Positions 1 to 53,754 of a DNA stretch of 64,000 nucleotides are shown here, piece after piece. Source of the stretch: Odontesthes bonariensis. Taxonomy: Eukaryota; Chordata; Actinopteri; Atheriniformes; Atherinopsidae. The notes under the pieces are model-generated. The model worked only from the letters and a program-made list of their open reading frames with translations, did no database searches and was not told the origin of the DNA. Made by a program: the position numbers and the translations under genes. Location: positions 13,914,017 to 13,978,016 of the forward strand of contig NC_134509.1 of assembly GCF_027942865.1 (NCBI RefSeq), in the 5' to 3' direction. Positions within the stretch are counted from its first letter, which is position 1. The number at the start of each line of letters is the position of its first letter.

Positions 1-289
1 TCATCTCAATTCTTTCTCGTTAATTTGTGATGAGTTCGGTAACCGCCAAGATATGAAGAATCTATTTGAGTGAGGAGGCGGGGTCCCGGATGACGGACGG
101 AATCCATAATGATTCCTCAAGCGGCTTTTATCAAAGCTGAGCGCCCATTTGGTCGCTCTGTGAGAAGTTTATCGAAAGTAATTGAACCCGATAAGAAATT
201 CCAGCATGTTCGGTGAGCTTCTACCAGTCCTTTGGTCCAACAAACGCCTTTGGAGGAGCTCCACGATAAAGAAAAGTCTGGAGGTGCAC

Positions 290-292
<3 letters not shown>

Positions 293-318
<26 letters not shown>
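293..318 (+). repeat. Poly(A) tract
   Basis: Uninterrupted run of 26 A. Confidence 0.95.
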
Positions 319-320
<2 letters not shown>

Positions 321-411
321 TTCACATTGTTGACTCTAAGGCCGATTTCAGACTAGAGCGTGGCGTGGCGGCAGCGAGACGACGGCAGTCTTAACGCCGG
401 TTATCAGGCGG

Positions 412-660
412 TGTGTTCTACTTGGCTTTTCACACCGGACAGTCCGCGGCCGCGGTAGTTCCGCTCCATCCCTGTCTGCATTCCCCATTCATTTCAACGG
501 GACACCGCCGGCCGCTGCCGTCCAAATTCCGCTCGAGTTCTATTTTCCAAAAGCAGCGCGGGGCGGAGGCGTCTCCCGCGTCGGTGTGCAAGGACAGATC
601 TGTTTTCATGTATTTTCGCCTCCGCCGGTGAAAATAGCTTCCGTTCCGCCAAGCTTTGCC
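412..660. mobile_element. Possible GC-rich non-autonomous DNA transposon
   Basis: The segment is far richer in CpG than its surroundings. It begins with CTTTTCACACCGG (about 426-438) and has a roughly inverted counterpart CCGGTGAAAATAG near 626-638. An internal CCCCATTCATTTCAACGGG resembles the interior of CpG-rich teleost MITE-like repeats. No clear target-site duplication was found, so family and limits are uncertain. Confidence 0.33.
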
Positions 661-1408
661 GCCCTGGTCTGAAATGGCCCTTAAGTGTAACGTGACACAG
701 GCGTGAAATAAGTAAAACACACAGTTACCAGTTCCTGAATTGTTCCACCATATCACAAGTTTCCAACAATTCTGCTCTTGTAAATTTATTAGAACAGAAC
801 TTGTGACGACTTAAGGCCCACTGTGTAAAGTTTTACTGCCATAGACCGACTATGTAAAACACAAACTAACCTATTTTTAAGTCCAATTCAAAGCAACCGT
901 AAAGTTGACGTGGTGTAGATCAAACATGGAGCACAAATGATCTCGTCAAAGCCTTTTTAAGTGTATTTAAAGAGGATTTTATTTCTGTTAAGCTGAGGTC
1001 ATAATTATTCTCTAGTACTTAAAGTGTGAAATTCTTATCAAGAGTTTGATATAATAAGTCGAATGAACTATTTATTGAATCATATTTCGCATAACCTTCT
1101 CATATGATGGTCTATCAGGTGTGCACGGTCACTTTTTTTAAAAAGAATGTACATGTTTACATTGAGCTCATAATCATGGAACTTTATAATGGACAGCAAA
1201 ACGTGACTTTGAATGCCGCACAGACCCCCTGATGTCTGGAGTTCAGTTTGTAATAGCTGGGCAGAAATGTGTAGCGTGGCTATTTCCACAAAGTCCAACA
1301 GCTCAAGACTGCACTCGGTGATGTTTTGCCGCGTTAGTGCAGAACACTGAAGTTCTGTGGCCGTGGCTCACTGACATCACATGATCCGCATTTCTTCTTT
1401 GCCCCCAG

Positions 1409-1491
1409 AAGCAGAAGCTGGCAAAGGCGAGAAGAGAAAGCGAGAGGCAGAGGACGAGGACGATGACGACGATGACGAAGACGACGACTGA
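1409..1491 (+). CDS. anp32b: Last coding exon of an ANP32-family protein (anp32b-like), 3' partial
   Basis: ANP32 proteins are leucine-rich-repeat acidic nuclear phosphoproteins that act as histone chaperones and phosphatase modulators. Only the C-terminal end is visible. A pyrimidine-rich acceptor ends in AG at 1407-1408. The exon then reads, after two bases completing a split codon, AEAGKGEKRKREAEDED followed by an Asp/Glu run and a TGA at 1489-1491. The basic KRKRE patch (known in the family as the nuclear localisation signal) followed by an acidic tail is the ANP32 C-terminus. GKGEKRKRE fits ANP32B better than ANP32A, and the neighbouring gene is coro2a rather than coro2b, which points the same way. 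The leucine-rich repeats and main acidic stretch lie left of the window. anp32a cannot be fully excluded from so short a piece. Confidence 0.82.
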
Positions 1492-1972
1492 AAGCTAAAC
1501 TGAAAACGAGAGCCTACCGAGTTACCACCTTTTTTGCCCCCACAAACCCGAACGTCCACCCTCCAACAACTCGCACCGCCTTTGTAATCCACGTCTACCC
1601 CCCCCCCCAGCTCTGCGCTCTTTTTATGGGGCAAGACTGTACCGGATGGGTGGGCCGAGTGGAGCTGCCCCCCCACCCCCACCCCCTCCTCTCCCCATGG
1701 AACTGAGAGCCACCCAACAACCTCCAGCTCACCCCTCCCATTGTCCCCGAGGTTCTCAGGCAGCCCGCCATTCAGCATTCCACAATTTCACTGTCGATCC
1801 CTCTTTATGTATTCCCGTGTGAGGACTTTGGGACTGGTATCTAGTTTTGGGTCTGTGCTTTTAATATTTCGTTGGATGAATTTTCTTCTTTTTTTTTCTG
1901 TTGTTGTCGTTGTTGGGTTTATTATTTCCCCCCTTTTTTTCTTTCATTTTTTTTCTGTTCCTTATTTTTCCC

Positions 1973-1978
1973 AATAAA
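1973..1978 (+). terminator. Polyadenylation signal AATAAA, proximal
   Basis: Canonical hexamer about 480 bases after the anp32b-like stop codon, at the end of a T-rich stretch. It is followed by TTATTGCTATAG and a GT-rich segment near 2010-2030. Confidence 0.55.
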
Positions 1979-2115
1979 ATTATTGCTATAGCAGCTGTGC
2001 AACCCGCAGGCCATGGTTTTTTGTGTGGCCGCCTGTTGCACAAATCAAGGTTGTAGCTACATTTTTACTTTCTGTATGACAAAACAAAAACAAAAAAAAA
2101 AAAACCAACTTTGTA

Positions 2116-2121
2116 AATAAA
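2116..2121 (+). terminator. Polyadenylation signal AATAAA, distal
   Basis: Second canonical hexamer in TTGTAAATAAAATG, about 140 bases beyond the first and followed by a T/GT-rich stretch. The two sites could give alternative 3' ends. Confidence 0.5.
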
Positions 2122-2488
2122 ATGTTAACATTTTTGGCTTTTCCTCTCTTTGCTCTTCTGGTGTCCCAAAAAGGATGCAGTCATGTGGAAATGAAGTTAA
2201 ACCCCTCTTTTAGTTCTGAGGTTTAATGGGTAAGGACATGAATAAACAGATCATCATGGGGCCTCATGTTCAAAGATTTGCATGGATTTCCTACTGAAAC
2301 ATGGCGTTTGCGTCGTAAACGTATAAAAATGTACGCTCAAAAATAACCAGATGTATGAATCTGCACGCATGAATACAAGCACATTTCCTTTGTACATCCC
2401 AATCACCGTCCACACCCCTATTTAAAAATGCAAATCGTATTTATCCCTGCTCCTGAGATTCACCTCTGCACAATTAGAAATTTTAAAA

Positions 2489-3243
2489 AAGAATGTCACG
2501 GAAAGTGAATTGGAGGTGCTACTCTCTGAAGTGGAAGCGCGCAAAAATGTGTTATTTGGCACGCTGTCCTCCGGCATAAGCAACACGCAATAGCAGTGGG
2601 TGGGAGAGTATGTGTGAGGCTGTCAATGCTGTGGGGTCAGAGAAGCGCACACAAGCAGAAGTGAAAAAGAAGTGGTCCGATATTAAGGTGGATGTGAAGC
2701 GGAGAATGGCTGCCCACTGCCAAAGTGTGACCAAAACAGGCGAGAGTTGGCGTAATTATGGGTGACACTGCTCTCTCAGGGGTGGTGGGAGCACATGTGG
2801 GTGACTGATTAACCCCCCAAGGTATAACGACACCTATGTATTTGTGTAACTCACAACAAAAAGCTCGCTCACAGCCCCATGAGATGGAGGTTCGTGCGCA
2901 AATGCTGTAGGCTATGTATGGTGTGTGGTCTGAAATCTGTTCAATTTAAATTTAAACATGCCAACATATCAAAGACTTTAACTCGTGTTTGGTTACTCAA
3001 TTTATTTTTTTTAACACAGGAAAGGACACGAAGTTGCATCCACGTGCCACAGGCTCGGGTGATTCCTCCGGCGGTGCTGCTGCTGCCGCCGTCCGCCCGA
3101 CTGGTCGTGTCCTCACCCGTGCTGTGCTGGAGTCACAAGAACAAATCGTGAGAGCAATAGGCGGCATAAATGATCGCCTAGATCAATTGATAGGCGTCCT
3201 CACAAATATTGGCGAATCAATAAATGCATTGGTGAAAAAGTGA
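2489..3243 (+). pseudogene. MYB/SANT-like protein of a Harbinger transposon, degraded
   Basis: One frame reads KNVTESELEVLLSEVEARKN, interrupted by a stop near 2589. After a frame change it continues with WESMCEAVNAVG and then EVKKKWSDIKVDVKRR, the signature of the MYB/SANT-like domain of Harbinger accessory proteins. A likely second exon begins after an AACACAG acceptor near 3020 and ends ESINALVKK with a TGA at 3241-3243. In PIF/Harbinger elements this protein binds the terminal repeats and helps the transposase enter the nucleus. Stop and frameshift show it is dead. Confidence 0.65.
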
Positions 3244-3322
3244 ATTGTGCCTCCTTGCCTCTTTTACACGGTTGAAATCAAAAGTTGCCGGGCCAGAATG
3301 GCCTCCTGGGTAGGATACACAT

Positions 3323-3658
3323 TCATGGGTCCAGCTTGTAGTTCATCTGGTGGGGGGGTATGCTGCTCTGGCAGTGGTAGCCTATGACGTGCCGGTTTGC
3401 CACATTGCGGAGGACGCAGCACGCTTTCTCGGTACTGTACAGCACCATACCCCCAGTCCTGTCCAGGCAGCGCCGTCCCTTCAGCAGAACGATTGACCTC
3501 TCAGTGACTGACCAAGTGCGGGAATGGAGGTCATTGTACCTCCGTTCTTGGTCAGTCTGAGGGTTGGTGAGCGGGGTCAGCCAGCTCTGAAGTGGGCAGC
3601 CACGGTCACCTGGGGTCAATTGAAAGCAGACAAAGTTAACTGGATTTACAGTTTCCAT
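3323..3658 (-). pseudogene. Harbinger (HARBI1-like) transposase C-terminal fragment
   Basis: The frame carries GDRGCPLQSWLTPL, NPQTDQERRYNDLHSRT and VTERSIVLLKGRRCLDRTGG, then the CCVLRNVAN block. These match the C-terminal half of the DDE_Tnp_4 (HARBI1) nuclease fold. The N-terminal catalytic part is not present upstream. In the ERRYN...VTERSIVLLKGR region the spacing is preserved, but the frame starts abruptly, so this is a remnant. Confidence 0.72.
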
Positions 3659-6469
3659 TCGTCAATTGTATACATAGGCTACTTAGATGGATCACATACT
3701 ATTGTTGCAAATTAGTGCAGAAGTGCGCTGGGGAAAAGGTGAGGCTGATTAAGACATTTCCCAATTTTACGCACGGGGTTATTAACATGAGTACTTTGCA
3801 CACAGAGACAATCAGGGGCTTAAGATCTTAAGCTGTAGTTTAACCAGCCAAAAAACAACAAGTTACTAACTTTAACCACTGACTAGTAATGATGCTGTGA
3901 AGACGGGATAGAAACTGCTAACCATGGCAACATTTACTTGAGTGTCTCAGTGAGACACCAATGCATATTAGCAGCACCTGGTTGATAGCCTCTATATCAC
4001 ACTTGGAGATTTTTTCCACATTATTCCGGTATATTTGTTTAGTTTTTGTTATTAAAAACACAGTGTCATGTGTTGTTTTTCATCTGAGGTTGTGTGAACC
4101 TGACTTTAAGATCAGATAAACCAGGTGGTTTATTATTATGTCTGATACTGAAAACCTTAGAATTGAAAGAGTGAGGCCTATTTTTTATTTTTTTACCTGA
4201 CCGTAGAAGGTTGAGTGGTGGCTCGTTTCAACATATTTTCTTCAGAGACGGTGAGTGAAGAGACAGAACTCTGAAAGGATAAACTTACATGGTAATCTTT
4301 ATACCAATGTTGCATGCCCATATGTGCATTCAGAGAGTTAATGGCCAACGTTCTGTCCAGTAATGGCGTAAGGAATGTTTACAAAAGTCTATATTCCATG
4401 AAAAATGGCCTTCATACGAAAGTTAATCTGCTGTTGCAGCCACCCCAGTTAGCTAAAAAAAAAAAAAAAAAACTGGCCACCTTCCAAAGAGGGTAGGTTA
4501 TTGTTTTCTTTATGTAAAAAAACCCCAAAACATTGACAAATTCAGATTGCTGAAGCCACATTGTGGCTATGGCTTAACTAATGAAGACACTGAACAGTAG
4601 AATGGGGTAAATTCAAAGCAAGGGTGGACAGAAGGAGACATTACTGAGTCTCGTGTCCAGTTCTTGACGTCTCCCCTCAGTTTTGTGTGCTGGTATGCAG
4701 AGTACCATTACTTTTTCCATTTGGTGGACTGAGAGGTAGTGGTCATCCTGCCCAAAAGGGTATTTTTCTCTAGACTAAGGAGAGCCGTGGATTCCTCCGA
4801 GGTACCGAAAAGACAAGTTTAGGCTATAGTGTGTAAAAATGACCTAAAAAGTTCAGCTAAAGTTTTTTGGGGTTTTTTTTGGCTTGGGCCTAAACGGTCC
4901 GAGAAAGACAAATAAATCAGAAATCTTTCTAACTTGCAGTTTTAGATCTGTATCTCAGTGAGACACTGTCAGCTGGAATAGAAGAACTTAATGCTAAAAC
5001 CATCTAATCTTAGGAACACGGCCTCTTTATGTGACTAATTGTCACGATTGCTGTGCAAACACAATCACTTTGCTCATCAAAGCGTAATCAGAGTGCTCGT
5101 GGTTGTCAAACCTTGATAGGAGTTTCAGTTTTTGATTTATTAGCCATTGTTCAAGAGTTGCAACGAGCCAAGTTTCCATTTATTCCTCAGTGTGACTCAG
5201 GGAGAACATGCCAGTCAGCGTCGCCATGGCAACCTTTACTTGAGCTCCCTGCATACAGCTGAGTTTGAAAATATTTCAAATGCAAACGGATTCATCACAT
5301 TTCAACAGCTTAGGATGCAAATTAAATACATTTTTTAGTACAGTCTCATTCAGATGTCATTTGGAAGTTCATTTTAGTTGGATGGATTTTATCTGACATG
5401 TCATTAAAGCACAACAAGACACCATCAAGTTTAGAGTTTACATGACTTTGAGAACATTACATAGACAAGGAAATGATCAGCCTGATATTCAAGTTGTGTT
5501 TACATAGGATGCAGCTATGTTTTTATATTGCGTCTGCACACGCATATGTAAGTATTGTGCTGATGCTGATGTATTTGCAGTTTTAGAGTTACACCTGAGG
5601 TACAGTGAGATAACCTCAGCGTAGAGGCCAGTGGTGTTTAACATCTTCACTGTTAGAGCACTCACAGCCTCACACAACAGCCAGTAAACTACATTAGAGC
5701 ACTGTAGAGAAACAATAAATTATTTCAAACTTTTAAATGCTGGTGCTTCTTGTAGAACTCCTGTTTGAAGTCTAAATATCAATAAATCCCATTAAAAAAG
5801 GTTGTTTCTACATGTTGTAGCCTTAGACTCCTTCAAGTCAGCAATTATGAAGGTGTTTGCACAGTTGAGTGAAAAGCTTCACAATTCCCGTTGTTTGGAA
5901 CAAAATATTTCTTACACAGTAATAAAAAAAAAGTTTAGTTTCTTAAAAGACCATTTAAAGAAATTCTGATATAATCACATAACCGTGTTAAACTGAACCA
6001 AAGTCAAGTGCAGGGAGGCCCACTCAAACTCAGCAGTCAAAGTTTTATGAAAACGGTGAATGCCACTAATCTTCCCATTGTAATGGAAGGCGCCGTCAAA
6101 GTATGCTCCAACACCAACAGGCCTCAGGCATGGATGCATGTGGCTATATTCATTTGGCTTGTTGGATTATTTTGCAGCACATTCTCTGAAGAGCAACAGA
6201 GTGATCATCATTTTCAGAGTTGAACTATTACAACTATGAAGGATGATAGTCATTGTATAACAACATTATGATGATTCAGCCATAAGACAAAACAGCAACA
6301 AAAATATTCATGAAGAATAACTTTCCGGTTCCACTTCACAGAACTTATTAAGAATTCATACCAACTGAAGATTTTTGATGCTGAAATTTTACTCTGTTGA
6401 TTGACACAAGGTACAATAAGATCAAAAGACATGAGAGGGAAGGCGTTGGCGGGAATTCCATTTAAATGT

Positions 6470-6660
6470 AATAATAACAATAATAATGATTTGGTTTTGT
6501 ATAGCGCCTTTCAAGTAACCCAAAGTCGCTTTACAAAAAGGAGATGGGGCTAGGGAATAGAGGAAAGAAGAGGGGAGGGGGTAGAAATGGGGATGGGGCC
6601 AAGGTGATTAAGGACCATAGGCCTCAGTGAATAAGTGGGATTTGATGTGCTTTTTTGATT
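6470..6660 (-). repeat. Teleost interspersed repeat, LINE-like 3' tail in reverse orientation
   Basis: Begins with an ATAATAATAATGAT-like tail and then TATAGCGCCTTTCAAGTAACC and GTCGCTTTACA. This is the reverse of the GCGCTATATAAAT ending seen on many fish LINE/SINE 3' tails. It continues with a purine-rich stretch to about 6660. Family not assigned. Confidence 0.45.
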
Positions 6661-8612
6661 ATGTACAATCAAATCCAAGTAGCCATTGATTTCAACTTTG
6701 GAAATTCTGTACTGTATTAGTAGTATAGGTTGGTAGACCCACAAGAGCTCAATCTTCAACAGATTGACCAAATTGGATACAGAAGAGCTAATCTCTTCCT
6801 GTAGTCTTCTCAGATTCTGAATTTCCCCTAGGTAATATTAGTGGCTTTTTTTTTTTTTAGTTAGGTAGTACCAAGTTTAATATGAGCAGTGAGTAAAAAC
6901 AGATGGAAAAGGTTACACATTTATAATCATCCTCACGGACTAGCTTTGCTCATCTGTGCAGAGGTCTAATCGGCCAGGACAACATACCTCATGTTCACAC
7001 CTCGTTTCTAACAAACTTTGCGGTGCTTGACAGTTTGTGAATCCTTCCCAGTTTTCTACATTTCTGCATGAAAGTGACTGAAAACATCATCAGATGTCTT
7101 AAAACACAAGTCCTAACAAGAAAACAAAGACAAACCAGCTACAACGTGAAGCAAAGATCTGATATTTTGCCATTTATTTTTCAAGCAAAAACACTTGTGC
7201 AGCGAAAACTGCAGCTAAATATTTCTGGCAACTGTTGATTAGTTTCTGCACATCAGTCCATCTATTTGTACAGAACAACCTAAACACTGAAATCTTAGCA
7301 GATTATATTGCATAAAATGCTCTAGTCAGGTCCTTCCATGACATATGTTGGACTCGGAAAATCCAAAACATCAGAGTGATCCTTTAACCCTTCTTTGGTA
7401 GAGCACCTTAGGCCAACAATATTCTTACGATAGTCAGATAAATACTTTATGCCGATCTAAGTTGCATTGTGTTGGCATGTTGACATACAGCTCCAGCTTT
7501 CTTTTAGTTGAGTTTTTGCAGCATTTTGTGACACACTCTGCTGCTTTATGGCACGTTCTTAGGCTCTTCTAGTATGTGCAGAACAAGACAGCTGTGGTGA
7601 AAGGAAGACGCACCAAGGGAAGAATCTGACTAATGCTCTGGGTATTTTTAGGGCTTTGTTAGGGCGCAGACATTGAAGTTTGCTCTGTAACATGGAAATG
7701 AGAATACGGATCAAATATCCTACATGCAACTCATGTAAACACCATAAACAGAGTACGGTCTTATGTAGAGTTTGGGAAAAATAGTTGGAATATTTCTGTG
7801 CACGTACATAAATGTAGCCAATGTCTTGCCAAATGAGCTGCTTTCTCCTACATTTCAGTTCATGGGTGGATGCTGAGGTCATTTTTGAACTGGTATTCTA
7901 TTTGCAGGTGTTTTTAAGAATTAATTGTTTCATCAATGATGGCAAACAGTTATGACCTAGATGCTCCAAAATGGGTAAAAACCATGATAATACCACCATT
8001 GTTTCAGATAACATTCTTGTACATTTGTTTTGGTCTAATCTGTCCTCATAACATTTTCCAGCAGTCCTCTGGTTTTGCCTATGTGATCTTTAAGCAAACT
8101 ACAGACTGTTCTCAGAATGTTCTTACTTTGGAGAGCAGTTGCTTTTTCCTCGCAGCCGTGCGTTGCACGTCACTGTGGTTTAGTGTCCTGGTGATGGTGA
8201 ACTAACACTAATCAATGTGACAGAGGCCTTCAATTGTTTAGAAGTTACACCGTTGTACTTGGTGAATTTGCGGATTAATACAGAACTTGCTCTTGGAGTG
8301 ATCTTTCCTGCTCGACCACTCCTGGGAGGATAAGAATGATCACAGAGTTTCTCCGTTTGTACACAACTCTACAAACTTGTTGTGAAGCGCAGACTTTGAA
8401 ATATCCTTGTTCTTTTAACAAAACACACTCAAACTGTGGTGTATACAGTCAAATAACTGATTGTTATTACACTGATTGAAGCCACTCAATTCTAATCCTA
8501 AAGGTTCAAAAGTTTAAGTACCGCTGCACACAGTTGTACGTACTCTAGTGGAGGTTCCAAGATTATCAGGCTCCAAGATATCAAATGTGTCATGGTGGGT
8601 CTTGGATAAGTA

Positions 8613-8615
<3 letters not shown>

Positions 8616-8646
<31 letters not shown>
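8616..8646 (+). repeat. Poly(A) tract
   Basis: Run of 31 A, followed by an A-rich stretch. Confidence 0.95.
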
Positions 8647-8654
<8 letters not shown>

Positions 8655-8914
8655 CATATACACAAGATATCTCAGATATTTCCATGTACATTCATAAAAT
8701 TGGAGACTTGAGTTTTACATTAAATTTAGTAAAAAAAAAAAAAAAGAATCACACAGAATAGTGCCACCGTCAGAGAGCAGGACAAGAGATGATTTTTCTT
8801 GAAGGTACTTCTGATGGGTAAAGGGCAACAAATTCATCTTGGATTATTAAAACTGTCTGAAGAGATTTAAAAAAAAAAAACAAAAAAAAACAATAAAAAA
8901 GCAATTTCATCACA

Positions 8915-11900
8915 AAATATGCATGTCCTTTTTATTTGTTTACTAGTTTTTGCCATATTCCCCTGTGATATATTCTCAACAAAAGGTATTCAGTGGAAGA
9001 AACAGTACTGTTAATAAACATATTTAAACTGCAACGACTGCAGCTTCTGCGTCTCATTTTGGGAGACATTTCCAGGTGATGACATGGTGATAACATTTTC
9101 TACATATGCATTTTAACTCTTTACCAGCATTATAAAGGACAAGTACATTTTTACACAGATGACAGAGTATCACATGATATCAAAACCTTTAGATCCTGGC
9201 AGCCTTGCAACTGTTAAGTCTCTTTCTCGGTCTGAGGTGAGGTCATTCTCTTTGGTCCCAATGATACCATCAGCTCTGTTGGTGCTAATCATGGCAGTCT
9301 GTCAACTAGAATCAAGCGGTCATTTTCAATGCTAACCTCTGTTTTGATGCTCAAAGATAAGCTTGTTTCATCTTATGTTTCCAGCTTAAGATGATTTTAA
9401 AAAGCTGATTATGTTTTTAGTTCCTGGTTTACAAAAGGTTGTGCATCATGCTTTCATCTGCTCTCACTTTGACTGCAACGGACAACACGTACAGTATATT
9501 CAGGCACCAGTCAGAGCTCCCTCCACCATCTCCAATTGGTCCAGAATGTGGATGCTGATTATTCCCACGTCACTGTTACAGTATAAACTTTTTTCCTTAG
9601 AAGTAGACCTATGATCCCAAACCAAAACTTTGGCATTGATTCAGCTGCTAGAAATGATTCTGTAATGGAAAAGAAGAAAAACGTGGGTAAAAACCTATTA
9701 CCTCAAACTGTTTAATTTGTTCAGTCATTTTTTTCCCTTAAGACAGAGCACTGGCCGACTATAAAAACAGCAGTACGGCTGAGATGTGTGCACTGACAGC
9801 AATGGATGGAGTTTAAAACAGGCCAGGCACTGCTGCTCCTGAACTAAAGCTGTGCTAGACTTTCCCACAACATGTCAAACGGGTTACACACATCACAATT
9901 ACATTGAGGACAGGGAGTCTGCATGAGTGCTGGTAGGTGTGGCAGTTTCCATGTGATGCGATTTGACGGAACGTGGCCAATCTAGAAAATCATTGTCGTG
10001 CTCGTGCCTCTGACTAGAAAAGTGCAGACATGCATGGTCACACCTAACGTACGAGTGGTTTTCCTAGAATCATACGGCTGTATTATCTAATATTTGCAAA
10101 CAGTTAATGGGCCTATATGTTTTATTTACATGTTTGTTTGGAGAAGTTGCCAAGAAAATGCTTGGAAAAGGAATGTTTCTCTTTAGTTTGTTGGAAGAAA
10201 TACAAATCAGATGCTCCCCTGGTCCGACTGAAACGTGGCGGCAGAAAGAATGAACACCATTCCAAAGTTCCCTGAGGGAAAACATATTTAAAAAAAGCAG
10301 CTCAGTTCAGGTTTAAGCACATTTAAAGTGATTTAATTGTGTATGGCTTAGCTTTAAGAGAAGCACACGTTCACTACATGGATTTGGACCCACCACCAAA
10401 ATTTAGCTACAAGCTTTAAGCTGATTTTTCTTTTGACCTCTCCATGGATGGAGCTGAAACATCACATTAGGATTTCTATACTTTATTTCACACACTGTCA
10501 AACTTTCAACCAAAAAAAAAAGATGAGCTTTTATCTTAACCGGGGGATTTCATAAGCAGTTAAAGCTGGCAAAGTTGTTATGGAACTGTGGATATTCAAA
10601 CTGAGCTTGACAGTTAATTCTTTGGTGTTCATCAGTTCCCATTCAAGCCACCTACAGTTTATCACAAAACTGCTGGAAGAGTGAGAAATATGGAGGAATT
10701 CTTATTTTAAACAGCAGTATCAACATATATCAAGTAAATATTCTCAATCTACCATTCAGAAAGTGCATATGGATCAAAAACCCAGATTTGTTTTGTATGT
10801 GCATGTTTTGTTATTTTGTCACTTAAATACCTGAAATGTTTTAATGAAAACTGAAGTAAGATTGAAGGTCAAAATTAAACATTTAAACAAGTAAAAAGTC
10901 TATCAGGGCATAAATTGTAAAATGTCAGACGGTTTTATGCAGTTTTTAATGGCACACCCCTGCCCTTGTTACCACAGCCTCAGAGCTGTGAGGGATTCAA
11001 ATTGTACTATTAAGTAACAAGAGTAGATGCCATTTTGTCATAAAGCCTGATCACAAATCAGTTAAAAAGAAAAATCAGAAAATCTCAGTAGCATAACAAA
11101 TATGGAGAACATGCTGAGAACTGAGAAGAACACAAGCTAACCTAAGCTAAAAGTCGAGAGGTACTCTGGCTCTTCACAGTGACTCCACATCAGAAAACGC
11201 AAACAGGATTTTATCCTTTTCAAACATCGTGTGTGATATATTGCCAGAAATACAACTGTGAATTCAAGTTCTTAATCAAACCGTCTTTTTTGACTGTATT
11301 CTAAAATAAATATAAAAATTAGGTTCAAAACTTGTACATGGCATGAGTTACAGAATTGGCTTATCGTTAGCTGCTGTAAAATTATATGATCTCAAGTTGT
11401 TAAAAAAAAATAAACACAGAAAAAACAAATGCAGCTATGGAACGGCAAAAGACAGATCTGGATTTTGTCATTCAGTGTAGCTCTCTCACATTCAAGCACA
11501 CTTACATGACCTAAACACCACAGCAGTCTCAGCATACAGTCGTTCAAATATTACAGGGGAAAAAAAAAAAAAAAAATCACCAAGTATAGAAAATAAATTC
11601 AGCGTCATCTTACAATCACACAGGATGTCTACTCTTACCCTGCAATGACTCTCAAACAACACGCAATCATTCAGCCACGGCAGGCTCACACATCCTTATA
11701 TCTGTCAGCTACAAAGAGCATAAAAACGCAAAAAATTACAATAAACTTGCATAGCTGTGAAGCGTACAAAAGAAACGGGAAAGATACAAAGGTGCCGTTT
11801 TAAAAGTGTATGTACAGGAACAAAGAATATGTGCACCATGTGTCGAGTTGACTGACCGAAAACACAAAATTAAGGTTTAAAATCACCCCTGAGCAGCGAG

Positions 11901-12022
11901 CACGCGGGGCTCTTTAAAGGAAAACAGGTGAGCCGGGACCTTACGAAGAACGAGTTGGTTTCGAAAACGGGGTCCGTGCAGTAATGCGTGTGTCCCGTCA
12001 GAAGGTGCGGGTCAGGAAAGTG
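8915..12022 (-). other. coro2a: Probable long 3'UTR of coro2a
   Basis: Sequence downstream of the coro2a stop codon with no coding features, ending at the candidate polyadenylation signal at 8931-8936. It is AT-rich, with T runs such as that at 11561-11576 in + strand A form. The length is inferred only from the signal; shorter ends are possible. Confidence 0.35.
8931..8936 (-). terminator. coro2a: Candidate coro2a polyadenylation signal
   Basis: TTTATT on the + strand gives AATAAA in the coro2a sense. It is followed on that strand, about 40-70 bases downstream, by a very T-rich stretch with G interruptions (8870-8895), a good downstream element. This would give a 3'UTR of about 3.1 kb. Other AATAAA copies on the same strand at 10121-10126 and 10482-10487 could end shorter transcripts. 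Confidence 0.35.

Positions 12023-53754
<41,732 letters not shown>

Larger units (their letters stand above)
1..1408 (+). other. anp32b: Last intron of the anp32b-like gene (partial)
   Basis: No exon was recognised here: no acidic-repeat or LRR coding sequence with splice sites. The stretch contains a poly(A) run at 293-318 and a GC-rich, CpG-rich island-like segment at about 412-660 that looks like a transposon fragment. The rest is plain AT-rich intron. Confidence 0.55.
1492..2150 (+). other. anp32b: 3'UTR of the anp32b-like gene
   Basis: Non-coding sequence after the TGA. It holds C-rich tracts (about 1598-1608 and 1667-1690) and a long T-rich stretch with TTG/GTT runs (about 1880-1970). 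Two AATAAA hexamers, at 1973-1978 and 2116-2121, could each define the mRNA end. The T/GT-rich sequence just after the second hexamer (2128-2165) is a plausible downstream element. The exact ends are inferred. Confidence 0.65.
2257..3720. mobile_element. Broken PIF/Harbinger DNA transposon
   Basis: Two degraded genes of a Harbinger element lie tail to tail: a MYB/SANT-like DNA-binding protein on the + strand (2489-3243) and the C-terminal part of a HARBI1-like DDE transposase on the - strand (3323-3658). Harbinger elements characteristically carry this pair. The left edge is probably the GGGGCCTCATGTTC sequence at about 2257, resembling Harbinger ends. No matching right terminal repeat is seen, and the N-terminal two thirds of the transposase are missing, so the right side is deleted. 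The element is not active. Confidence 0.72.
2160..8900. other. Intergenic region between convergent anp32b-like and coro2a
   Basis: Apart from the Harbinger remnant, one reverse-oriented interspersed repeat (6470-6660) and poly(A) tracts (4456-4472, 8616-8646, 8731-8744), nothing with coding character was recognised. All open frames are short and lack homology I can name. Part of the right side may be transcribed as distal coro2a 3'UTR. Confidence 0.5.

Noticed and set aside
430..756. 108-codon - strand frame in the GC-rich segment
   Set aside because: Open because of high GC and CpG in what looks like a transposon fragment; no homology recognised.
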